Made by a program: the position numbers and the translations under genes. Positions 1 to 10,349 of a stretch of 64,000 nt of DNA are shown here, piece after piece. The stretch is from Enchytraeus crypticus. Its lineage: Eukaryota; Annelida; Clitellata; Enchytraeida; Enchytraeidae. The first letter of the stretch is position 1; each line of letters opens with the position of its first letter. The DNA is taken from NCBI GenBank assembly GCA_905160935.1, contig CAJHZI010000589.1, positions 558,001 to 622,000 of the forward strand, read 5' to 3'. The notes below the pieces were generated by a model. The model was not told where the DNA came from and did no database searches. It saw only the letters and a list, made by a program, of their open reading frames with translations.

Positions 1-26
1 AGATTAACATCAATTCAAATTTCAAA

Positions 27-490
27 GTGATCAGAGAGGCCCATGAAAGAGGTAAAGTCATTAGTACAATAAAGATCACACTATTATATGGAAGTGAAAC
101 GTGGACCCTAAGGAAGGAAGATGTTGGGAAACTGAAAACGCTGGAAATGTTGATAAGGAGAAGAATGGAAAAGATTGGCTGGTCTCAAAAAGTTACAAAT
201 GGAGCAGTTCTGGAGAGAGTTGACACAGATATACGGTTGATAAATGAATTGAGAAATAGTAAGAAGATATGGATAGAACACGTCCAAAGGGAGGAGAGTT
301 TCCTTTAAAATGTCATAGAAGGTAGAATGGAAGGAAAGAGGCAGACCGAAATTAGGAATGTTAGACGATTTATAGAGCAACTCATATGTGGACTTGAAGT
401 CTACAACAGAAGATAAAGAAGAGTGACGTCGTTATCTGCCATGGACCTGCCAGTAGGAAGTGCAGTAAAAGGAGATATATGAATATGCCC
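27..490 (+). pseudogene. LINE family A, 3' tail of reverse transcriptase ORF
   Basis: This is a 5'-truncated copy of a non-LTR retrotransposon that recurs at least eight times in the window; I call it family A. The open stretch 27-308 carries the post-RT signature LLYGSETWTLRKED, a tryptophan/arginine-rich block, and the start of the WI-HV block that is WIGHILRGEGLLKEVIEG in the better copy at 13523-13930. After 308 the frame is broken, but family-specific DNA, including the conserved ATGGACCTGCCAGTAG near 440-456, continues to about 490. The fragment lacks the RT catalytic core and cannot be functional. Clade assignment (RTE- or Jockey-related) is not resolved. Confidence 0.75.
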
Positions 491-524
491 TACGTATTGA
501 GTGAATTAGAGTATTATTATATAT

Positions 525-680
525 ATTAGTTAACGGCGAAACGGTTAGTATTCGCCTCGGATGCAAGCGAGTCGATAAATGATAGCACGTCAATATGGAA
601 AGATGGATATCCCCGAGTCCATGAAAATACCTGTTAATCGCAAATCGGAGCCTGCTGCCAGTTGGAGCTATCAATAGCAA
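525..680 (+). repeat. Possible SINE head, tRNA-like
   Basis: The segment CGGTTAGTATTCGCCTCGGA near 532-551 closely matches the A-box region of the tRNA-like SINE at 9765-9835 (CGGTTAGAGTGTTCGCCTCGG). No clear B box follows, so this is probably a truncated copy. Confidence 0.3.
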
Positions 681-689
681 ATATAATAT

Positions 690-1390
690 ATAATGTAGGC
701 CTATATCCTGTCAGAACCTGTTAAGCAGTCTAAATGTGTCTTACAAGTTACAATAAGCATATAAATGTTTTCTGATCCATTACTCTTCTTATTATTATTA
801 ATCTTAATTTTCTTCATCCCACTATTTCGCAGAAGTTCAGCCACAAGTATGGGTACTCATGGCATGGGTACGCAGAACTTTCGCGAGCGAAACATTTCTC
901 GTCCTACAGAATTAGTTGTCCCTGCACTAAGTACAACTACAATAAATTCAACTTTAAAGACGTAAACATCTATATAACTTTTACAGTCCATCAACTTTAA
1001 GCAATTAAAACATTCTATAGCTTTGATTATACATTATAATCATGACCTTAAGCAAAATAATCATCTGCATCATATAATCAGATCAAAAGAAAACATATCT
1101 CTCACTGTTCATTATATACTTCGAGCAATGTAATACAACGTTATAATTATCACCTTATAATTACTACAAACACTTACAGTTAAACTAATTAATGAACCAC
1201 AAAATATTACATTAGAACACATTGGCAATATCTTATTCACAGTCTGACTCTAACAAACACAATTTAATCGGTCTGACACTAAGCTTAATGTGTTTTTACT
1301 TTAACAAATCTAATTAGATTATCCTTTCCAAGAAATACTTGATCTTGTTCAGCAATTGGTTAACTACAATGCAAAACCACGCAAAATAAT
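690..1390. other. AT-rich interval without recognised gene
   Basis: No supported coding region is seen. It lies downstream of the minus-strand BEL/Pao remnant, so remaining pol or LTR sequence could be here, but I see no second LTR copy to prove it. Confidence 0.4.
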
Positions 1391-1393
1391 TCT

Positions 1394-2385
1394 TCAAAGT
1401 ATGAAACGCAAAATAACACAAAGTTTAGCTAACTTACACTCTTCATTCACAATAGTGTAACACTGTTTAACTGGTTTCGAAACCTTTATATCTCCAGCTG
1501 CTATTGGGAAATATTTCTCACATACTGGAATCAACTGATCCTCTGACTGACTTGACATATTTTGTCTTGTTAACCGACGATAACTATAATCAACCTGTGC
1601 ACTGAGATTTGACTCTCCGTTAGCATCATTCATAAAACTAATACACTGCGGCTTTAACGTTAAATCCTTTTCTAATTTAGATTTCACGCTCATTGCTGGT
1701 TTCATGTCTAATTCACTGTTGCTAAGCAACTCGTTTACCTCACTTGTCAATGGCAATGGAAGAACACACTGTCCTGCGTCTAGTTTAATCTGTGACGACA
1801 TGATCTTATTAAACTCAATGTCCTTACATGAATAATCTAATAACAATACATTCGTCAGGTTTAACCTGTGATGACATGATCTTATTACACTCAATGTCCT
1901 TACATGAATAATCTTCATCAACAATACATTCACCGATGGCGCCCTACTATATACAGCTTCAACAAAATCACGTTCATGCATTTTCTTTAGCACATTAGGC
2001 ACATGAATATCTATACAAGCAGTGCTCTCTTTAACAGGCAAGAAGTTACAATTAGTTACATTAGGCACTGACTCTGCCAAACTATCAACTCCATAAACTG
2101 TCCATCCTAAGCGAATTTGAATAGCCATCGGACCATCACTCTCTGACGGTATACACTTAATTGGTTCAAATGCCTTAACATAATTAACACCAAGTAGAAT
2201 ACATTATCATCACTTTCCGGTATCTTACAAACAATAGAAGACAAATACGGATACTTCCTCAGGATATCATGAGTAACAATGTCTTTATGTTCAATAGGTA
2301 GCACTTGCTCTACATAGTCGTAGGCATCGTTATTCCATCCTCATCGTTATCAATTGACGACAACTGTAAATCATCAACTACAAAA
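1394..2385 (-). pseudogene. BEL/Pao pol fragment (protease-RT linker)
   Basis: Reading from about 2385 downward, the frame gives EQVLPIEHKDIVTHDILRKY, then breaks, then gives IRLGWTVYG at about 2106. The LGWTVYG block is the conserved junction between BEL/Pao protease and RT. Further on, SCKDIEFNKIMSSQIK followed by a PLP tripeptide matches the linker before the RT fingers. After that the sequence no longer resembles RT. Within it, 1869-1914 is a near-copy of 1790-1838, a local duplication about 79 bp apart that repeats the SCKDIEFNKIMSS region at DNA level. Non-functional. Confidence 0.7.
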
Positions 2386-2399
2386 TAATCTTTAGTAGA

Positions 2400-3200
2400 C
2401 TCTTGATTGATCGTTCTAATGTCTACTTTGGCTCGTCTACCATATCATATTAAATCATTAATCTGTACAATTAATAATTTTAATAGTATGTTATACAATC
2501 GTAGAGATTTTATTCCTGTGAATTGTCGTAGAAATTTATACCTTTCATTGGTGCAATCAAGGACACAATATGGCATTGAAGTTTATGCCAATACAACCAA
2601 ACAGTTGCTTCAACCCTTACATGTTGCATGTAACCGTATTCTAAGAACTTTACAGAATAAACATAAGTTTCATAATGTTAAGCAACTTTATATGAATTAT
2701 AATGTGTTACCAATTTTTCAGTTATTCCAACTACATACTGGTAAACTTGTTTTTAAATGTATCAATTTCTCCGATCTGACTATGTCAGTATCCATAAAAT
2801 GTATTTTTATTGCTAATCAGATCTCGTTTGTGTATAATACAAGACTCTCCGAGACCAATTATTTGTGTTCTAGAACAACTTCAGAATTTTTAAAATCTTA
2901 TGTCTATAACTTTATCAATTCTTGGAACCAAATACCTCCTGATATTCGCAGTTCGAGGTCCCTAGCAGATTCACTAAACGTTACAAAGATATATTGTTTG
3001 ATGGTTTGTAAATTACTAAAGTTTGGTTTCTTTTGTGTAAATGTCCAGCTAGAATTGTTGCTTAGCTGAAGTGTGTATTTAAGTTGATTTTGCATTAAAC
3101 ATGACATTAATATAGTTGTAGACGGTGGTCAGCTAGATAAGATGTGTATCATCTTCCCTGACGGCCGTTGTTTTAGTTTCTTAAGACTGTTTGATACCCT
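2400..3200 (+). pseudogene. LINE 3' fragment (CR1/Jockey-like RT C-terminus) inserted in BEL/Pao
   Basis: An open stretch at 2407-3069 encodes the post-catalytic C-terminal part of a non-LTR RT. It has a LYLSLVQSRTQYGIEVY block (the usual LY-S---P-L-YG motif), a NRILRTLQ block, and a terminal SWNQIPPDIRSS motif equivalent to the WN-LP-I-S motif of CR1/Jockey-type elements. The catalytic domain is absent, so the insertion is 5'-truncated, typical of LINE integration. It interrupts the minus-strand BEL/Pao pol, which resumes on both sides. I could not find a confident target-site duplication. Confidence 0.7.
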
Positions 3201-3222
3201 GTGTTTCATGAAATTTCTTATT

Positions 3223-3972
3223 TTATTTTATTTTTAAATGTTTATTTCTATTTGTATATGTCAGTGATTTGGTGTTGATCCTGAAATGAACACATATCTC
3301 TCTACCAGGAGAACCAAGCTGACGCCATAACTGTTTACTGATAAAACAGCCTGAGCTCAAGGAATCAATACAACAATAAGTGTTAATTACCTTGTTACCA
3401 AAATGTAGGCCTACCTTAACAAGCATAACTGACATTAACACTGGTTTAGACGTTAACTTGCTTCCTACGTTAGTGGTACAGTTTGTTTCAACTAACGGTA
3501 CATTAGCAGGATTCGTTGGCACTTTATTGTACGAATAGTCATGCAACACTGTAGGGTGAGACTTGTTACACACCTTACAAAACTTTCTACATCTGCAGGT
3601 CTTCACTGTGTGCTGCACAGAAACGGGCGTTAAACAACCAAAACAAAGTTTATTCCTAGAAATGAACTGTCTCCTGTAAAACAAATTCATCCTCAAAAAT
3701 CGAATGCATTCTTCTAAGTTATGATAGCCATAACATATATGACACATGTTAACATTTACACCTTTTCTATACGTTACTGATTGATCATTGCTGACACTTC
3801 TCTGTGACATCTGAGTAGCATTAGCCGTAGCAAACACCTTACCTTGTTTACCATAATTACGCTGTACGTTATTAACATTGTTATTAGTTACATTAGTATG
3901 CACCTTACCTTGCATCACTAATGTCTCACGCAATGCATTTTGTGAGTAAACAGGATGTCGCAACTTATACAC
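3223..3972 (-). pseudogene. BEL/Pao zinc-knuckle and protease-like segment
   Basis: Three cysteine/histidine clusters are visible: CHICYGYHNLEEC, then CFGCL followed by H and C, then CKVCNKSHPTVLH. This is the characteristic BEL/Pao arrangement joining gag to the retropepsin-like domain. About 45 residues later, CIDSLSSGCFIS sits where the aspartic protease D-S/T-G-S motif (usually IDSGSQ-SFIS) should be. Here the G-S is displaced, so catalysis is probably lost. The ORF runs into the LINE insertion junction near 3200. The first ATG-like start is arbitrary, because it continues gag in a shifted frame. Confidence 0.75.
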
Positions 3973-4500
3973 TGTCTACAAATTCAACCAACTCGTTAAA
4001 CGTTGCTAGTTTGCCCTTGCTCTCTAATTTGCATGCTCGATTGCACCATGTTAACTGCATAAAATTAGGAAGCTTTGAGACAATTTTCTGTTTGTATATG
4101 TCTGTGTCAAGCTGCTGTAATTGTGCAACGCTACACATTGAGCTTCTAATGCATTGCAACAATATAGCAAAAGAACGCAAACTCTCTAGATCCTTAGCTA
4201 GCTTAGGTTTTAAGTCATCACTGCTCTTCAGATATGCTCTGGCAATGCTTTCAGGGTTACCAAATTCCTTAGCGAGCTGATATTTCAGCTTTGTATAGCT
4301 AGTCTGGTTAGGATTGTTCATATGGCTGATGACTAATTGTTTTGCATAACCACTGGTGTACTGAGCCATATAATTTAACCTAAGGTCTATGTCTTCAGTG
4401 GCATCTTCGATTATTCGTTCGAAAGAGGAAAGCCACTGCGTATATTGCGTTGCGTCGCCATTAAATACTGACAGTTGTAAATTTGGCAATTTGCTTTGCT
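3965..4500 (-). pseudogene. BEL/Pao gag core (DUF1759-like)
   Basis: The open segment begins LPNLQLSVFNGD and contains WLSSFERIIEDA, LNYMAQYTSG and AKEFGNPE blocks, the usual pattern of the BEL/Pao gag domain annotated as DUF1759. Family proteins begin with P-L-L--F-GD---W--F---F. Its end overlaps the knuckle-bearing frame by eight bases at 3965-3972, which means a frameshift in this copy. The upstream gag segment lies in another frame, so no intact polyprotein can be made. Confidence 0.75.
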
Positions 4501-5267
4501 TTAAAGCACTACTGAACCATTAATTGCTATGCACATGTTATCATTAACATTGTTAGCACGTTCACCGTTATTCACTTCATTAACACAATTAACATTAGAG
4601 GAAACACTAATTCTACTAACGTTAGGTGAATTATCATTTACATTCACAAATTTACTATCAAGTGAAACGTTACAACCATTAATAGGCACATTGCACCTGG
4701 GTAAACCCATAGGAGCATCTTTCATCCTAATACCATCTTGGAAAGTTACCACATGACTGGAAGGTTCTGTTGAGTCGCTCTGTTGCTGACTCAGCCATAT
4801 CTCCTTGTAAGCAGAACAGATCTTGGCTTCGTTGACGATCAGCTCCTCCGCGGCATCTTATTTGACCTGACTCAGCTGACCTTGTAGCAGGATCATCCTC
4901 TTCTTAGCCTCTAGCTCCATCTGTCGTCGCTCCATCTGCACCTGTCTCTCCTCCTGCTCCAGCCGTATCCGTCGTTCCTCCTTCTCCAACTGTATCCGTC
5001 CTTCCTCCTGCTCCAACTGCACCAGCTCCATCTCTCTCATAATGCCAGCGGACTTCTGTCTCTCCCTCTCTGTGGTTGCTCTAGCTGCTGCGGCAACTGC
5101 ACGGTCAGCCTTCTGACTGATAGTAGAATACTTGGACGTGGCGGACAACTGTGACACAGACACCAGCTCCTGTAGTTGCTCGTCTTTTGTAGGTGTGTCT
5201 TACATTCCTCGTCCACCGTTGACCTTGACTTTGTCTCGACGACGTCTCTATTTATTGACTCGTCCAT
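4501..5267 (-). pseudogene. BEL/Pao gag N-terminal coiled-coil region
   Basis: From an ATG at 5267 (MDESINRDVVETKSRS) the reading shifts near 5160 into a frame encoding a long charged coiled coil rich in E, Q and R (4858-5163, repeats of QLEQEE / RLEQEER type). It then meets a stop at 4858 and continues as DAAEELIVNEAKICSAYKE and an Asn/Val-rich stretch to 4501. Coiled-coil N-termini are normal for this gag class. The stops and shift show decay. Confidence 0.6.
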
Positions 5268-5269
5268 CT

Positions 5270-6360
5270 CGATGTATTGAACTTAACCCTTTGACCATGG
5301 GGATGATAACCTTATGACTGGTGAACAGTGGCGGATCCAGAGGGGGGCCCAGGAGGCCCGGGCCCCCCCTTAGACCCGCCGGTAAAAAATTGTAAACTAT
5401 TTTGTCATTGTTTCTATGGCAATTTCGATGCGTAAATATGTTTGTAAGGGCAGTGGTTATGGGGGGGGGGGGTGTACGAAAGGGGAATCAGTTCTATTAG
5501 CTCGATTTTTTTCAAATATGATAAACTAGGACGTTGACCGTTTCACTAGCTCTATAATTTCAATTTAACCAATTTACAAGAGGAATAAAGGGTGTAAATA
5601 AAAAATGTGAACTCTGTCCCGGAGCAGTAGTGCAAACTGCCTTGGCTGGGAGGGGCTTAAGCCCCCACCACCAAAATTAGGTCACCTTTGTAATTCGTCC
5701 AGGTCCACTAAGTTTCAGTTTCTTCAGGAGAAACAATTACACTATTTTTTCAAAACAAATGTAGGATTTTAGTCATTTTAGGTTTACCTCTCACTTTAGT
5801 ACAGGTATGAGTGTGGGGGGGGGGGGGTAAGATACGGGGAAACACTCACTCTATGAGCCGAGCGCAGTAGTTAATATTTTTTAGCCCACCCCCACAGAAT
5901 TTTGTCATTTTTGCGTCACATGTCCCGAAGAAGGCGAGGCATAAGCAAAATATGTGTACAGTCTCAGAAAAAAAATTTCGGGCCCCCCCTTAAAAAATTC
6001 CTGGATCCGCCCCTGCTGGTGAACTTGATGTTAACCCAGCCTTTGCCCTTGGGGATGATAACCTTATGACTGATGGACCCAATGTGGACCTCAGCCCTGA
6101 CATTGCGAGAATAGCTTTATGACTGATGGCCCTGATATAGACCTCAGCCCTGACCTTATGAGAGAAAAGAGACTATAATTCTGAAATTTTCTATTTCAGG
6201 AAAATTTCACTGTATGACTGATGGACTCAATGTAGACCTCAGCCTTGACCTTAGGAAGTGATAATCGTACGACTGGTGGCCACTATGTCCAGACTAGACC
6301 CCAGCCCTGACCTTGAAGAAGTAAAGGAATGTATAATTCTGAAATTTTCTATGTGGCCGC
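5270..6360 (-). repeat. Tandemly repeated leader upstream of BEL/Pao gag
   Basis: Outside the hAT insertion, units of roughly 55-95 bp recur (near 5290-5330, 6035-6095, 6096-6145, 6146-6240, 6241-6305). They share CCTTATGACTGATGG and GACCTCAGCCCTGACCTT. They lie just 5' of gag on the minus strand and probably are leader repeats of the retroelement. Confidence 0.55.
5336..6015 (+). mobile_element. Non-autonomous hAT element, copy 1
   Basis: The ends are CAGTGGCGGATCCAG at 5336 and CTGGATCCGCCCCTG ending at 6015, which are inverted repeats of each other. They are flanked by a perfect 8-bp duplication CTGGTGAA (5328-5335 and 6016-6023), diagnostic of hAT-type insertion. No transposase is encoded in the 680 bp. 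The interior has G- and C-homopolymers and is shared with copies at 14857-15580 and 33882-34613. It is inserted in the BEL/Pao leader, so it is younger than that element. Confidence 0.9.
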
Positions 6361-6644
6361 TATGTCCGTATGTTCCGCCAATGTAATGTCAACTGATTTA
6401 TATAGCTTTAACATAGAGAGACATTGCCTTTCTCTGATTTCCTTTTTATTTCCGTATTTAAATCAAATATCAACAATGTGACTTTACGTACAATTTCTAA
6501 AACAAAACAAACATAAAACGTAGAATTAGTACAGAATTAAAAGAAATAGATTTCCTTACAAATAAAACAGTTCCATGATATAAACTATATACTAATTAGA
6601 AATAAAACATAACTGCTAATTCTATAACTATACCATACTGATTG

Positions 6645-6720
6645 GATAGCCTAATGGATACAGCACTTGTCTCTGAAGCACGAGGTCAGAAGTTCAAATC
6701 CTATCAGAACCATATCTGAC
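6645..6720 (+). repeat. tRNA-like sequence (SINE head or tRNA relic)
   Basis: GATAGCCTAATGGATACAGC resembles a tRNA A box and AGTTCAAATCCT a B box, about 37 bp apart. The acceptor stem does not pair well, so a functional tRNA is unlikely. Confidence 0.45.
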
Positions 6721-6797
6721 AATATCCCTTGTGATACCAAAATGGATGTTAAACTTAGCTTTATCATTCACCTATATCCATGAATATTGTGTGCATC

Positions 6798-7841
6798 CAT
6801 AGGCGTAACCACGCCCGAAAATCTGGGGGGACACAATCAGTAGCGTATCGACGGGGGCCAGGAGGCCGAACCCCCCCCCCTCAGACCCGCCGCAAAAAAA
6901 TTAAACTATATTTTCAAAGTTTTTATTGCAATTTATATGCTTAAATATATATGTATGTAAGAGAAGTGGTTTTGGGGGAGGGAACTTAGTTCACTAACCT
7001 GAATTTTTCAAATATGGGCCCCACACGGGCCCATATTTGGTAGAGGCCTACTGTGGGCCCTGTGTAATGGAAGATTAAAAGTCTCGGTTGTGTCATTATG
7101 CTTCTAACGTACGTTTTCAGACATCTTAAAGCACTGAGCGATCTCTCTGCTTCACATGACGAGGCAGCGAGCTACTTTCTCTACCTCAGTAGAAGCAGCG
7201 ACGTGCGCAAATTTCTGGAGATTTTCTAATAAAACTCTAAATCATACTACAAAATTGCGTATGCAACTTTCAGAATTCAAAAACGAAATTAGCAATATAC
7301 TAATTCTTACCAGACGTGGCTTCTTGATCTTTAGCAGAAATTTATCCATGATGCAATTATGTAGAACTTGGTTTACTCTCTATGAATTTATATTGTAACA
7401 AACTCTTAAGATAAACTTTTATGCACATTTTTCAGAGCATCTACCGATGGTGGTAAGTTGACCTCTCAAGATACAATATGCAGCCGCAATCTCTAGACAG
7501 GCCTATTATACTAGTTTCATACCGCTCGGCTAGCTGGCACTTTTCCATGTTTCGTCACCCTCACCGAGCATGCACAGTACAACTACAGCTATGTCATTAA
7601 TTAATATCATGGAAGCGTATCAGTTTACCACTCGATCTACAGCACGGCTCTGTAAATGCTAGTAATACTTACACAAGCTGTTAATGCTGTTACTGAGAGA
7701 TTTTGAAAATAAGCAAAATTTCTTGAAGTATATATATATTTGAGCTTAAATTCTGGGGGGACATTTACATGCGTGTCCCCCCCCACTCTAGATTCTGGGG
7801 CGGACGTGTCCCCCCTGTCGCCCCCGGTGGTTACGCCAATG
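6798..7841 (+). mobile_element. Non-autonomous hAT element, second family
   Basis: Termini CATAGGCGTAACCAC (6798) and GTGGTTACGCCAATG (to 7841) are inverted repeats. They are flanked by a perfect 8-bp duplication TGTGCATC (6790-6797 and 7842-7849). The 1,044-bp interior encodes no transposase. Its left part from 6838 (CAGTAGCGTATCGACGGGGG) to about 7060 resembles the left half of the CAGTGGCGGATCCAG family, so the element is chimeric or contains a nested truncated copy. Confidence 0.88.
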
Positions 7842-7849
7842 TGTGCATC

Positions 7850-8330
7850 TATACTATTTGAACACACAAATATTATATTCAAATTAAAATCATAAACACA
7901 TATTTTCTCCATTAATTCAACTTTAAAAGAATTAAAATATTAAATTGTAAAAATGTCCAATTCCTTTCTGTCATAGCAATTACGATTCTTTATAATTATC
8001 GATATATTTAAACATATAATTAATGATATTTCCATACAAGCAGATCCTTAACAATAATAGTTTTCGACAACACGCTTTCTAGAACTATTGCATCATCTTT
8101 TCGTCAGAGTATATAATTCAAAAAAATATCGAAATTCCAATTGAATCGAAACTACAAAAAATGCATCAAACTGTAGAGATTATTGTTTATAATCTGTTAT
8201 GCGTGATTACTAACCAGAATTATAGTTCCTTAACCACGGTTATTTCAGATAAAAAACTTTACACTTTATCTTAGATCTTCACAGTTGACCATTACAATCG
8301 GAAAGAAAGATAAACAAATTGTTCTTTAAC
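7850..8330. other. AT-rich interval, nothing recognised
   Basis: No coding signal or identifiable repeat is seen between the hAT duplication and the palindromic element. Confidence 0.4.
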
Positions 8331-8885
8331 AGTGGCCACACACGATCAGTTTTGCCACCAAACTCATCTGTTCAGATATCTGTTAAGATATCTGAACAGA
8401 TAAAATTGATCGTGTGCGGCCGCGTCAGATTTGAAAACTGACGAGAGAACTGATGACCTAGTTTCTCCACACACGATCAAATTTAACTGATCAAACTTAT
8501 CTGAACGGATATCTGTTCAGATATCTGAACAGATAAATTTGATCGTGTGCGGGCAAAAACTGATGGGAGAACTGATGAGTGTCAGTTTTCAAAACTGATG
8601 GGAAAGCCATCAAATTCATCTGAACAGATATCTGTTCAGATAAATTTGATCGTGTGTGGCCGCGTCAGTTTTCAGATCTGAAGACTTGTCCCGCCCACAA
8701 CGACTTTTGGCGAACTTGTCGGCCTAATTTATTTTAATTTGAGCCTTCTAAATAGAAATTAATTTCTTAATTCAGTAATTAAAATAAAAGTATTATAAAT
8801 CACAAAGATGCTTTTGATATACAGAGATAAGCGTTACCGAATTAAATATCATTATTAAATTTCAATATTGATTTAATATAAATTG

Positions 8886-8960
8886 AATGACTAGTGGTAA
8901 AGTGATAAAGAGCTCGCCTCTAGAACGAGAGGTCGCGAGTTCGGGACTGCGTTGCGACGT
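8886..8960 (+). repeat. tRNA-like sequence
   Basis: ACTAGTGGTAAAGTGATAAAG (A-box-like) and TCGCGAGTTCGGGAC (B-box-like) are properly spaced. It could be a tRNA-derived SINE head; stems are imperfect. Confidence 0.4.
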
Positions 8961-9253
8961 GAAAAATAAAAACATAGTCGTGCAAACGTTATATACGCTA
9001 AATCGATATACATACGCGACCTTAATGTTCCATTTCCTATCTAGACCCTTTCGTTTCGACCTCGAATAGGAAAATATACGGGACGCTCAACGGCTTTTTT
9101 AAATTTCAATATTAAACACCTTCGCTAAACAAATAAAAATTTTATAAACAAAGAATAATAATTTTATTTACAGTCATTCTCTATTATATTTCTGAACAAT
9201 AGAAATGTCATGCTCAATTTATACAGTGTTCTTATAAATTGATTAATAATTCG

Positions 9254-9297
9254 TTATGAAGTGTTCATTATCTCCCGCGATAATGAACACTTCATAA
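9254..9297. repeat. Perfect 18-bp-arm palindrome
   Basis: Arms 9254-9271 and 9280-9297 are exact reverse complements around CTCCCGCG. It immediately precedes the 5S-derived SINE. Confidence 0.85.
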
Positions 9298-9300
9298 ACA

Positions 9301-9600
9301 GGCGTTTGGCGGGATTTAGCGCACTTGGTTTAGTTACGCGTCAATTATCGAAGTTAAGCTACACCGACCTCAGTTAGTACTTTGTGAGTGACCGCCTTAG
9401 AAGACCGAGTGTTAAGAGCTTAGGAAGGAAAAAATGCCAGGGTGATGGAAGGTTATTCTTAAATCCGCGCCGGCTGCAATTAATGCGCCACCAAAAGGAA
9501 ACGATTAATAATAACCATGGAGAAGAAGGAGGAAATGGGCATTAAACAAGCATCTGTGCTTCCTGACTCAGTGTGCCGTTATATTATGTTATGTTATATA
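9301..9600 (+). repeat. 5S rRNA-derived SINE (SINE3-like), copy 1
   Basis: The stretch around 9347-9412 reads like the internal promoter half of 5S rRNA: CGAAGTTAAGC (5S: CGAAATTAAGC), GGTTAGTACTT (identical core: CAGTTAGTACTTTG here) and GTGACCGCCTTAGAAGACCG (5S: G-GACCGC-TGGGAACACCG). A tail ends with AAGCATCTGTGCTTCCTGAC and a TTATGTTATG stretch. Related copies are at 36761-36936 and 49609-49857, with a tail-only copy at 24266-24315. Length and dispersal indicate a retroposed SINE, not a 5S gene. Confidence 0.75.
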
Positions 9601-9764
9601 TAGGCCTACATGTTATTAACTTAGCCTATACGGGTATGTAGAAATATAAACTAAATTGTGACGATGATGCAGAATACTTAATGATGCAGAATACTTACCA
9701 TGTGGGTGTATAGACTATAACTAGTATTATATTATACTGTTGCATTGATAGTGAAGTATTGGAT

Positions 9765-9835
9765 GGATATGGCGTAGCGGTTAGAGTGTTCGCCTCGGAT
9801 GCAATTAGCCTGGATTCAAACGCACAATCCACTGA
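9765..9835 (+). repeat. tRNA-derived SINE head
   Basis: TGGCGTAGCGGTTAGAGTG (A-box region) and CTGGATTCAAACGC (B-box region) are spaced as in a tRNA. A degenerate relative lies at 525-600. Confidence 0.5.
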
Positions 9836-10349
9836 AAAAACACAGACTAAATGAGATCTACATGTATGGTGAACGTAAATAAAACTAATGATAATAGTTG
9901 AACTTGTGTTTACAAAATAAGCAGGGGTATAATTTTAAATTGAGGATAAAAAATAAAATAATAAAAATAAACCTATTAAATCATTAAATGATACTTCCAT
10001 CATTTGGACAGCCACCATCAATCAGGGGATGGGTAGCTTTCAAATTAGTAGTTTAAATAGCGCAAAAATTTATTGATTGACTGTAGTAATAACACCGCCA
10101 GTCACGCGCCGCAGTCTGGAAATGAGTGACAGCTAATTAGCATAACTGATCAGATATCTGAACAGTTAAATTTGACCGTGTGTGGGCGATCATCAGTTTT
10201 ATCTGCAGATAAGTTTGACCGTGTGTGGCCAAAATATCTGTTCAGATCTCAGATTTTAACAGATAAATTTGACCGTGTGTGGACGAATCAAATTTATCTG
10301 AACAGATATCTGTTCAGATAAATTTGATCGTGTGTGGCCACTTATAAGG

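Larger units (their letters stand above)
1394..6360 (-). mobile_element. Degraded BEL/Pao LTR retrotransposon with nested insertions
   Basis: Read on the minus strand, the order is: repeat-rich leader (about 6360-5270), coiled-coil gag start (5267-4860), gag (4500-3965), cysteine-rich knuckles plus protease-like segment (3972-3223), then the protease-RT linker (2385-1394). That is the BEL/Pao gag-pol order. Frames change or stop at about 5160, 4858, 4500 and 3970, and the element is split by a plus-strand LINE tail (about 2400-3200) and a hAT element (5336-6015). The RT core motifs (YxDD), RNase H and integrase are not visible and no LTR pair was found. It is a dead, old copy. Confidence 0.8.
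8332..10345. mobile_element. Candidate element bounded by AGTGGCCACACACGATCA ends
   Basis: AGTGGCCACACACGATCA at 8332 and its reverse complement ending at 10345 bound about 2 kb. Both ends contain clusters of palindromes built from ATCTGAACAGAT / ATCTGTTCAGAT and repeated GATCGTGTG(T/C)GG (8332-8700 and 10140-10345). The interior holds other repeats (a tRNA-like SINE and a 5S-derived SINE). No transposase is visible, and I could not define a target duplication. It may be one foldback-type element or two adjacent miniature elements. Confidence 0.5.

Noticed and set aside
9301..9600. Functional 5S rRNA gene
   Set aside because: Only the internal half resembles 5S rRNA and the 5' and 3' ends do not pair; it is dispersed with a SINE tail.
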